Assembly (NCBI RefSeq): GCF_002443255.2
Contig: NW_019211454.1
Coordinates: 38,063,719 to 38,127,718, forward strand
DNA length: 64,000 bases
From: Varroa destructor
Lineage: Eukaryota > Arthropoda > Arachnida > Mesostigmata > Varroidae
Reading direction: 5' to 3'
The translations under genes and the position numbers were made by a program. This document shows positions 37,540 to 47,861 of the stretch, piece after piece (within the stretch, counting starts at the first letter, position 1; every line of letters starts with the position of its first letter). The notes under the pieces are model-generated. The model was not told the origin of the DNA and did not search any database. It saw only the letters and a program-made list of their open reading frames with translations.

Positions 37540-40500
37540 CTATTGGTTATGCCTATTGGGATCTCGTTGGGTACGAGCGAGGAGAAGTTCGGAGACAAGG
37601 CCGAGAGTAGAAGCCGCGACTCCAATGAAAAGTAGGTAGAAAACACCTTCAAAATCGAATACGTGCAGAGCTTCTAGCGACTCCCGAGGTCGTGATTTAC
37701 ATCGATCCGCAAGGTACCATTGAGATTGGAGTTTCTGCTCAAAGACAGCTGACTCAGCTACCCGGATAACTCTATCGTAGAATTGAAATGAATCGACCAA
37801 CACAGTACGCATAAATAGAGTAAATGTATGTTCGCTCATGGTGGAAGGTAAAAAACATTTCCACCGTACGGCCAGCTCTTTCAAACATGTTCTATATGGC
37901 CAATTGAAGCGCTTCAAACGACGAATCTTGCAGCGCCTATAATGTGATCAGTACTTACGCGCTTTGGATGCGTTCTCGAACATGCTTTTGTATATGACGG
38001 CCCATCAGTATTGAAAGAATGAGGTTCCTTATGTGGCCATCGCTAACTTTGATGCTAGGACAACGTCCAGTTTGCTGGGCAAGCCTGCTGAGCCTCACTT
38101 TCCCCGGCGTACCAGTAGTAATGACCACAGCCTAGCACGAATGTATCATCATAATAACAACAGTATTAGTGAGTTATCACAGTGTACTGATGTCAATTGT
38201 AAGCTCTAGTTAGACCCATTTCCTGGTGTTCACTACGACGAACTTTGAGGAAACCAAATTAGCTCAGGGCGCTGGAGATCAGATATTGGCCAGACGCCAT
38301 ATTTTGATTAGGGCAATATTGCTATTTACTGTTGATAAGCTCGATATGCAAACCAATACCAACAGTTAAACGATGCTTTATGTTTTTTTTTTTTTTTTTT
38401 GAATAAATAATTACCGTATATTTTAGATGGGCTAAATGTTTGTCGGAGAGGAGAAATCGCGTATAGGCAATTTAGGTAAAAACAGCTTACCTTGCGATCT
38501 AGAATTTCCTTTAAAAGTAAATCAAAATTATAACCAGCAAGGATCCCTTCGCGTTTATCGAGTCGTTGTCTCAATGCTTTCAAAAATAAATTTTGACTAG
38601 CTGTAAATATGCTTGAGGCCATTGAATTTCTCTCAGTAATGATGCGCATATCGCGGGTCCGCAACACGTCTGAGAAGTAGTTTACGTTGTCTGCTTCTTT
38701 CTTGAACACGAGACTGCCCTTTAGGTCGGCTTCGAATAAGGTCATCAGCATTAAGCTGATGGACAACATAAACATCGCTGCGCACGCCCGCAGCCAGACG
38801 CTACGTGGCGTAAAGTCCGCTGCAAAGGAAAACCATTGCAATTGCTAAACTAAAATCATCTTTGATACTATGGGCTTCCCTAGGAATACCGACAGCCGCC
38901 ATTTTCCATATCTGTACGATGTGTCCGCTAAATGCGATCACCAATATTATTCCTATCCTAAAATAGCTTACGTTGTGGAAAGATGATGGCAAACCAAAAC
39001 CAGATGTACCCTAAAATGCCGCGAGTCACTTTGTTCGGGTTGCAGCCTGGGAGCTTTCCGTCGAACGTATGCAGAAACGCTGTACAAATAGGCAATACTA
39101 ACAACGTGCCCAATAGTAATAACCTATGAAGACAAAAAATATGTATACGATATGCGTATATATAAATTGTATCTATATTTTTACGTTTATCTTTTCATGA
39201 TTCCTCTACGGTCAAACGTAACCGTTACCAGCAGTTTTTTTACCGTTACCAACAACAATGATCTATAAGTGCGCAAAAAACTATTGATAACGTTTGATAA
39301 CCTTCATTCTACATTAGTTTCGCTTGGCTTTTGATTTAGCTTTATACAAATCTTACTATTAAACGTCACCGTTCACACTGATACATGCTATATTATGTGA
39401 CAATGATTTGCTATATATACTAACAATATGTATACATATATTGTTAGTATATGAGGTAATATACATATATATTACCCTAGGGATATTAATTGTTTACTCT
39501 ATGTACAACAACTTACCAAATAGTAGGCTCAAAGGTACGTATGAAACCCCACGGATCGAACAACAGGTCGGGCTTTATTGTAAAAAAGTGGATTTTGTCA
39601 CTTGAGAGCGGTCCGTGGACGTCGAAGCGATCATTACGATCACTGCTTATACCAGCTGGAGCTCCGAATATATCCGCTTCCTGATTGCGTACGGTCAGAA
39701 ATACAGTTTGTTTTAGAATTTAGCCGCATATGTAATCGGCATACTTGTGAGTTATCAGTGGCAAGTATTGCGGCGGTGTATCAAACTGAGCCCTATTTTT
39801 AGAAAGGTCACTGTGTCAGTGGTATAATAATGTAAAAAAAAACAGCTTGTTATTCCTTTCATCATGGTCAATGATGTTGTTGTCGAAAGATATTTTACGA
39901 AACGCATTTGGGTCTATTCAACAACCTCCTGCATCCTGTTCAAACAGACTCCTACAAGACATGCCTGTCTGTATCAAATGCCTGTACTAAGTTAATAAAG
40001 GATAAAGTATCAGCCTGTATTGATTTTGAATAGGATGCGAGGTTGGCCGTATCCAAGAAAAAGTCATCGGTGCAATCAGTCTGCGTCCTCCGTTAGTGTA
40101 GCCGTACCGAGACTAAAAAGATTGGGCTAATATCTATAAATAAAGTAAAATAAAACTAATTTTCTTTCCACTTTAACAATGCAAACAAACCACTGATCTA
40201 CTGCATTGCTAATTGCTCCTTCGACCTAAATCAACAGTAGACTTAAATCAATATGTGATCATCTTTAATGAGCTAACGGGACGATAGATAGGCCTATGTC
40301 CACTCTGCTCTTAATTGCGAGATATAGCATAAAATTTCGAACCTAGGCGCTTTATTAATTCTGCTATTAATTAAAGAAAACTTTTCGTCAGAGCCGACAG
40401 ATGGCGCTACTGTTGATCGGGTCATCGTATTCAGCTGGGATTTTGCAGGACGCTTACTCATCCCCGTGATAACTTAGTGGATACCGTATTTAGGTACGAG

Positions 40501-43110
40501 CCAGCCGGCCGATGGAATGCCTAACGGTGATACCGGACATAAAAGTTGAAAAATAGAGGATGATTACTTTTAGTATTGGGCGTGTGACCCGTTGGTTGCA
40601 TTGGGTGTTGCCTGTTGTCGTTAGAAATGGCAATTGGGTGCGTTGAATCAAAGAGCTCAAAAAGGTGCATTGTCTTCTTTGCTATTATTCTATTGTAGCA
40701 GTCCTGCCGAAACAGAAAACACTATTTACGGGTAAGGGGCAAACTTGCCAGTCCTCGTTTTATCGCTTCAGAACCAGAGATTGCAATTTGAGCGATAAAC
40801 CACGCTACCAGAATAAGTGAACGACGCCGACGACAAACTGCAGGCATTTTTCAGATAAAATGCAGCGCCGACGATTTGAGGGAGGCTCTGCGCACTGCTA
40901 GAAGTATCCTAGAGAACTAGTGTTAATCACCACCATGCGCCAAGTAAGATGCAAATAGAAAAACGGAAAGATCCCAAAGGATAAAGCAAAGAGACGAAAG
41001 AGATCGCTAGCCGTTTGACAACATGCATTTCATTGCTTGCGCGACAAAAAGTAATTGTTATTTGCGATAAAGTATGGATCTTTTACGATATCCCTAAACG
41101 CAATGGAAGACTGGACGCCAATAGGATGTGCATCAGATAGGCTGAGAATGGAGCTAACAGAGCCCGAGGAAAGAATCATGGAGTTGAGCAAATCAACTCA
41201 TCCGTTTTAGTTAGAAAATTAATAGAAAAGATTGTGAATTGGCAAACGGCAACGCAAAGAAATATTGGCGTATGACAGAGCTTCACCGTGCGCTTCCTCA
41301 GTCGCCCGACAAACGCTAACGCGTTAGAGAGTGCGGAACACTGCAACACTCGGCGTATAGTTCAGATATCGTTCCATTTGATTATAGAGTATTCCAATCA
41401 ATGCAGCATAGCCGAAGAGGTAAACATTACAGAGCGGAGGCCGCAGCTTGTTAATGCATTGACGAACGGATAGATTTTTCCTTTCTGAGGGAAACGTCGG
41501 CAAAAACTGTAAAAAATACTAAGGGTACTATTTTGACCAAGGTGTGTTTTATTATACAGTAAAATAAAGTACACGAAAACAACTGAAACTTCGTGTAATG
41601 AAATAATTTCATAATTTTCCCTAACAAATAGCACTTACCTTTCGTTCTATATAACCAAGAGCGCCGTTAAATAACCCGTCCTTTTCCAGCACACCGAAGC
41701 TGTCTTCAACATCGTTAACGAAGACGGGTCTGGAAAAGTTCGAGTGCGATCAATACTTTTACTGAAGAATAAGTAGATTTTGCACAGCATAGAAGCTCCT
41801 GAAATGATATAAACTCCAAAAAATATATGGAAGCCTGTCGGTTCGGTCACTAGATGAACAATTGTTCTTTATACTTGAATGTATAAAATACAGGACCTTA
41901 TTATCTCCTAATTTCTGTACATAATTTGATTGGATTTGAGGGCAGCTAAGGATGCGTGATCTGACAATGCAATAGCGCTATGAGATAGATCTCGACACAC
42001 ATAGTTTGAATCTATCACTAACCTCGCCTTGAGAAAGCGCGCTATTGTCTCCACGACGACTACTATAGGGCCATCACCTCGAACTGTATCATCTCCAAGA
42101 TCTGTCCATGATATGTACGACAGAAACTAGTTCAGAGATATCCACCGGAATAAAGCTCATTAGAAAATCGAATCATATCTACTACTTCTCGGCTAAGGGC
42201 ATGACTGGGGACATCATGTAGCGATTTGTCGGTGCCAACTGTGGATTATAATGTGCATTCCTTTTTTTTGTTGTAAGGGTTCAACTACCTAAGAGTCCTA
42301 AAGCTATTTTCCCAACTGGAAAAACAATAGCGTATTGACAGTCAGAGGAAATAAGCATTTAGAGCCACTACTGCCGTAACTAATCTATTAGAGGAACCCT
42401 TTTCAGGTCAGCATCAATCAAATGTTTAGCAAACAAGATAACTCATCATAAGTTCAGTCGACATTATGCCCACTGTGAGGTTCTAATACGAATTTAGCTT
42501 GTAAATATATCCGCCTTACTTTGCCATAAGAGATCGGTAAAACATGATTCGTGAGGCTATTTCGTAGATATCGATCTTCTTTCGATGGAATAAACATAGA
42601 AAATCGTAACTTATTTAATACTTTAAGGACAAAACACGTATAATAATTCGTTTGTTACAAGGAAGAGGGCGTTGTTGGAATTTTTAGCTGTACGTAGCGC
42701 CACCTTTACTGTACTCTTGCAAAAGTCGCTCACTATCACTATGACTACAACATCGCACCGAGCTTCCGGCTATTCGAAGAACGCCATCTTCAAGGGTCTC
42801 GTTACAACCATCCACTTTGTGCATCACCATCGAGCAACTTGAACACGTCATGCTGAAGAGGGCAAAGTAAGTGTATAGTTGCGGAGTGCAGATTTAAGCT
42901 ATGTACTTCGTCTGGTATGGATCTACACTGACTTCAGAAATAAACCAGGGTCGTATGCTTTATTTTGATACATCGGCATTATCATCAAATATAAACATGA
43001 ACCAGTCGATTATTTTAATTCGATTTAATTCAGGATCACTAAAAATGGTTAACAAGGACAACGCTGTCTGCCGCTGTAAAAAATGCGGAGGCGTGCAAAC
43101 ACAACAGCAT
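37540..43110 (-). CDS. ionotropic receptor (divergent iGluR family), copy A, intact
   Basis: Nine minus-strand exons join in frame to about 509 codons: 43040-43110, 42759-42852, 42023-42126, 41639-41729, 39517-39680, 38972-39123, 38491-38819, 37959-38131 and 37540-37891 (stop). The product has a signal-like start (MLLCLHASAFFTAADS) and no large amino-terminal domain. The ligand-binding lobe S1 begins at GVLRIAGSS, includes FNGALGYIERKEADI, and keeps an Arg in the SSDRNDRFD region that corresponds to the glutamate-binding Arg of the family. Then come TM1 (WLLLLGTLLVLPICTAF), a divergent pore loop (WFWFAIIFPQ), TM3 ending LFEADLKGSL, lobe S2, and TM4 (VFYLLFIGVAASTLGLVSEL). IRs are arthropod chemosensory cation channels. 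The SYTANLAAF motif of classical iGluRs is replaced, which marks it as a divergent IR. The weakest splice site is the exon 1 donor (TTTTTA|GTGATC). Confidence 0.85.
38383..38400 (+). repeat. poly-T run
   Basis: 18 T on the plus strand, i.e. poly-A on the coding strand, inside an intron of IR copy A. Confidence 0.9.
39415..39476. repeat. two adjacent AT-rich hairpins
   Basis: 39415-39429 pairs perfectly with 39438-39452 (ATATACTAACAATAT). Directly after it, GGTAATAT at 39455 pairs with ATATTACC ending at 39476. Both lie in the intron of IR copy A between the S1 and TM1 exons. Confidence 0.7.
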
Positions 43111-43433
43111 TGATTACTTGAAGCGAGCTGTGCCTTATTGGTGGAGATTAATTATACGTTCATCGCTTTCTTCGTACGCTTCATTAGTTTGTGACCATTT
43201 TCCTACTGTTCATAGATAAGTAGACCGTACCAGACAAAGTAGTTCAGGGCTCACTTAGCCCCTATTTCGTAGGAAAGCCCTGTTCCTGCTGGTGACCACT
43301 TAGCATCTATCATTGTGCTAAATCAGTAGTGGTAAACATAAAGAGCCTTCTAAGCCATTCTAACATTAAAATGTTATTTATTAGACTTGACAAAACGAGT
43401 AAGCGATTACCATTTATAAACGTCAAGGCTGTA

Positions 43434-43457
43434 ATATATATATATATATATATATAA
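43434..43457. repeat. (TA)12 microsatellite
   Basis: Uninterrupted TA dinucleotides. Confidence 0.95.
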
Positions 43458-44640
43458 AACTTAAGGAAAAATTGAAAGTTTGAAGCATAATGTATGGGTA
43501 AGATTAGAGTATAGTCCTCTTAAAGGGAAAAACTAGCTAGGGATAAAATTATAGAAGTAAAAGGACGTCAATTGCCAAGGAAATATTATGGATATCTTGC
43601 CAATTATTTACTTTCTTGACGAATGTTATGTACACCTGTTATATACGCGTTGACAGCTCCGAACTTCGTTTTTTTTAAAGCTTTTCCTAGAAATTATTAT
43701 TGTGATGCAAGAAGTCTTAGGCTTAACAATGGCTCCATGGCATTGCCTTCATCTCCCCAAAATCTAAGTGCTCGTGCTAAGGAAAAAGGCAAAAACCCTA
43801 CAGAAAAACTTTAAGACTCTTTCCTATCTAATTGTCTCAGTTAGTCCTTTGTTGACTTTAGTATAGAAGCCCTGCGTAAATAGTCGACATCTGCCATGCG
43901 CCTTAAAGGCTAATGACGCTACGAGATGGTCGGTATATCCAGACAGTGCTCTTACCTTTGATTTTGCTTATCTTTCAAGGCGCTAAAAAAATCAAAGCTA
44001 TAGGAAATCATTTGACTGTAGGCCAGACTATTATGATCATGTGGTCTCAAATCACTATTAGTCCATGTTCGAAGGGGGTGAAAGTAAATCAATGCGGATG
44101 ATACTTGTCGCTCCTGGATAGGGTCGTAGATTCTATCGTCCAGAAGACTTGCTCGGCTTTCATATTAGGGATTATTATTGCCATATAGTGCGGCTAGATT
44201 TGGGAAGAAGCGTGATTCTATCCATCCAGTAACTTGGCGATTTGTGACCTCTTGTAGCCTCGTTTTTCGGCAACTGTCACTAAAAGGACACTCTATTTTT
44301 CCTCACATAAAACCTTGTGCTGCTTTATGGGCTTTCCCAATGATGTTTTTGCTAGTACCATAGATTTTTGTCTGTTCTCTTCTTTGCCCACTTTTGAACT
44401 AGTGGAATTAATTAAGTGACCGCAGAAAAAGTCAAAACAAAATCAATAGGGTTTCCTTAATGAAATAATATGTCCCAAATCTATTTAGCCATCAAGGGTT
44501 TGAATAGGAACTAAGTACATTTATGCTCTTATAGCAGTAGCTATAAGACCGATTGTCAAGCAAATTACAAAACTTAGATAGCAGATATGGGTATCTGGTT
44601 AAAAGAGCAGATAGTTTTTCAAGTCCTGGCTGTATCTGCT
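43458..44640. other. spacer between IR copy A and fragment C
   Basis: AT-rich sequence with ORFs of about 60 codons on the plus strand only. No IR exon or other domain was recognised. Confidence 0.35.
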
Positions 44641-44647
44641 ACTTTAC

Positions 44648-45003
44648 TCATAAATATCGCTTATTATCATGGTTACAAAATCGTAATGAATATCCGATAA
44701 TTATGAGAACAACGTCTTTGTTACCTTTGCTGCGTAGCGTCCTCAAGTAACTTGAACAGTTCATATTAAGCCGAACAAAGTAAACGAGCAGTTACAGAGT
44801 ATAGATATATAATCAGTTTTATTGAGATAGCGTGTTTTGTCAAACATTAAAATTACTCTGAGTCACAAGCGAACCAAGACTACGTAATTAATTTTGCCGC
44901 CTTAGCAGTATAATGAAGACAAACACTAAACAACAATGTATTTCAATTGGGCACAGGATCAATGGAAGCGGTCAACAAGGACAACAGAATCTACCACCGT
45001 AAC
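44648..45003 (-). pseudogene. ionotropic receptor fragment C (exons 1-2 remnants)
   Basis: 44957-45003 aligns with exon 1 of copy A: DSVVLV is shared, and both carry GTTGTCCTTGTT. The donor dinucleotide GT of copy A reads TT here. 44648-44767 aligns with exon 2: NMNCSS matches NMSCSG, and NKDVVLIIIGYS corresponds to NETLDNGVLRIGGTS. The exon 2 acceptor AG is missing. No later exons were found before copy A starts, so this is a truncated, unspliceable copy. Confidence 0.55.
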
Positions 45004-45639
45004 ATCGACTAGCTTTACCTACAAATTGTACCTGGTTGATGCAAATGAGTAATTTGTGACCATTTTCTCACTTTGCTTACATAAAATGAGCGCCATTCCC
45101 CATGCCGAAGAAGGAATCATGCACCTGCTGAAGACGAAATGAGATATTTTTAAAAATGCTAAGCTGACATTTTTTTTTAATATCCTTTCCTTTTTCAATC
45201 GGATTTTTTCTCTTACTTACATCGTCAATGCAACGTTCACCGCTATCAGATAACATTATGACAGTCAAATACGCGAATGATTACTTGCCTAAATGGGCTT
45301 TAAAAAACCGTTCGACTAAATTATATTAGGAGGAAAGATCGAACTACTTAATTACTAAACATTATAATGACTGAAGACAAACATTTATTATGACCTTTGT
45401 GAAGTAATAACACATTGAATATTTATGCCGAAGAACACATGGATGTACCAGTTAGCAATTTAAGAACCCACACACAGACCAATCAGTTTTTCATTCGTAA
45501 ATAAAATTTGTAATTTTATAAAAAGAACATAGAGGTATATAACGTTTGAGAAATGTTCATCAATTATGAAAAGGAAAAAGATTACTGTAGGCTAAACGGT
45601 CTTATAAAATGAACTGGGCATGGGTCTGTCTGCTACGCA

Positions 45640-45890
45640 TAGAAGAAGCTCGTTGGGCACGCAGAGAGGAGTTCGACCGCGAAAGCTAGAATAGAAGTAG
45701 CAAATCCAATAGCAAACAGGTAAACGTCACCTTTTTAAATCGAATTCATCAAGTAACTCCCCACTTCTGCGAATTATGTTGATGAGAAAGTTTCAGCTAG
45801 GAATGGAGCGTTTGCTGAACGACAACTGGCCCAGGTACACACGAAAGCTCGTCGCAAAATTTAACAGGTCACATCAAACAATACAATAAA
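45640..45890 (-). pseudogene. ionotropic receptor copy D, broken last exon
   Basis: The minus strand reads VYLFAIGFATSILAFAVEL, closely matching TM4 of copy B (LYLFAIGIATSMLAFAAEL). A run of A at the preceding DLK codons shifts the frame, and stops interrupt the upstream part. No S2 or pore exon was found next to it. It is the 3' remnant of a former IR gene and probably belongs with the exons at 46.7-46.9 kb. Confidence 0.65.
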
Positions 45891-46000
45891 TGATATTTAC
45901 AAGTATTATAAGAAATAACTAAGCACTTCCTGTTTTACATCCAATATCGCCGTTAGACGGTCCGTCAGACGCTGGCGTTCAGTACGAAACGAACTATCTG

Positions 46001-46060
46001 GGTATGCCCGGGTTCGAAGCTGGATACGTTACCCACTAGGTTATGATCGAGCTGTTAATA
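46001..46060 (-). mobile_element. tRNA-derived SINE fragment
   Basis: On the minus strand an A-box-like ACCTAGTGGGTAACG is followed after only a few bases by a B box within GCTTCGAACCCGGGC. The anticodon arm is deleted. The head resembles the element at 55.6 kb (shared GTAACGTAT). It sits between the two parts of IR copy D. Confidence 0.5.
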
Positions 46061-46431
46061 CATAGCTGGGATGTCATTACAGTGCAAACTATTTTATTAT
46101 ATTTATAACGGATTAAGATGCTAGTTTATTTCTGGTCTACTCTGTCTGAGCAGAGGTGTTAGACCGTTTATCTAGCGGGAGAAACCACCGCCTGTCGACA
46201 AACCAAGGAGGCCCGTGCTCAGAGCTTCTACTACCGTGCTTTATTTTATAATGTGTCACAGCCATTATAAGTATCCTTAGAAAATATAAATATTTTAATC
46301 ACAATATGCAGTCCATGCTACTAAGCGTCTCAACGTCAGGATCAGTTAGATTCTACTAAGAACATGACCTATCATAGGTTTAGTTGCGTAGTTCGTCATT
46401 ACGCTGTATGGGTTTTCTATACGAACTTTAC

Positions 46432-46434
<3 letters not shown>

Positions 46435-46481
<47 letters not shown>
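46435..46481. repeat. (TA)23 microsatellite
   Basis: About 47 nt of pure TA dinucleotide. Confidence 0.95.
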
Positions 46482-46483
<2 letters not shown>

Positions 46484-46680
46484 AAATGCTCAGCAAAACT
46501 CACAGATAAAATTGAGTAAATTAACTGGTAAAATGGAAGTTATATAATAGACACAGGGGACATAACTTGGTTTGTTAATAAGACTGGACCATTTTGCAGT
46601 TACTGGCTGTACTTAGCACTACCTCCATTGTAAGGATCGCTCATTACTATTATAGTTATAGAGTTGTATTGAAGTTGCAC

Positions 46681-46921
46681 AATTCTAATTCGGAGAACAC
46701 CGTCACCAAACGTCTCCTTATCATCGTATGCTCTAGATATCAAACTTGAACAATTAATATTGAACCTAAAGTCGTTAGGGGAGATTTGCAGAGCGTAGAT
46801 CGAAAAACGGTCCTGCTTTAAGTAAGTTATGAAAAACATACCGACCCGACAAGTGAGGCACTAGCAGTTTTGGGAACACGAGTAAAACAACATCTACAAT
46901 ACAATTTGCTTGCAACATCAT
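46681..46921 (-). pseudogene. ionotropic receptor copy D, intact 5' exons 1-2
   Basis: Exon 1 is 46842-46921: ATG at 46921, a hydrophobic signal-like MMLQANCIVDVVLLVFPKLL, donor GGTCG|GTATGT, phase 2. Exon 2 is 46681-46765: acceptor GACTTTAG, phase 2 in and 0 out, encoding FNINCSS and KETFGDGVLRI, matching exon 2 of copies A and B. The 76-bp intron is intact. Exons 3-8 were not found downstream on this strand; only the frameshifted last exon at 45.7 kb remains, so the gene is a mosaic pseudogene with a spliceable 5' end. Confidence 0.6.
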
Positions 46922-47861
46922 TGGTTAACTGACGCAGATCGTACCTCGTTGATCGAAGCTTACCCTTCTATTCCTAAAGGCACTCGAGTTATTTCTATTG
47001 TTCGTATCGATTTTTGGCGATCCACACGCTTAACGGGAGCTCAAAGAGCTCATCATAAAGGCTCAAGTGGTCATTTTAGGCCAGATCATAACAAGGCCCA
47101 TGTTATTTATGCGTGTTCGTAGCCTGCAGAAAACATGCACGAAACCCTCACAGACCTATCCCCTGTGCAAAGTACATCACAAAAAAAATCAGCCGATGAC
47201 GGCACTTAATCATGCCATGTGAGTGTGGCATGTAACGAGCGTTGCATGTTACGAAAAATAATTATCCATCTGTTGATAACTACGACAACTTGAATTATTC
47301 ACGTTGTAATTGATAATAACTTACCTTATTTAATGGTTGGGCTAAGTTCCATGCTAGATATCTATGCATATATGTGGTGTGTGTGTGTGTGTGACTTGAG
47401 ACCGAGTTGACACTCTTAGCTGGAGTGACTGGATGATCATGTAACGAAAGTACGTCTCAAGTAGATGGGACATCGCGTGTACTTCCAACAGGAAATACTT
47501 TCGTTTAATTATTATGTTCATTTAATTAATCTTTATTTTTAACGTTCACGCATTTTTTAACAAATTCTACTCGTATTGATATTTTATTTGCACATTTTTT
47601 CTGCAAGGTCTATCATGTAAGATTATGACCTGATAATTAAATATGCGAACAAATATTTGCGCAAATCAGCCAGCTAAAATAGAAGCACTTTTGCTTGACT
47701 ATAAACATTATATTGATACTGATAATGATTTATCTTAGCATTGGTTTCATCACGTAAAAACATATTCAATACGATAATCTCCGACGGTAGTAGAAAAAAA
47801 TTTCACCGTCTTTAGTTTCCCTTCGGTTTACAAGGGGTACATAAATCAAAATAGCTCTAAA
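46922..47861. other. spacer between IR copies D and B
   Basis: Holds a (GT)n run at about 47377-47393 and otherwise AT-rich sequence; no gene recognised. Confidence 0.4.

Noticed and set aside
40403..40790. possible tiny secreted peptide gene starting MALLLIGSSYSAGILQ
   Set aside because: The model needs a 20-nt intron (GTAAGG to CCAG) or ends after 35 residues; too short and too flexible to support.
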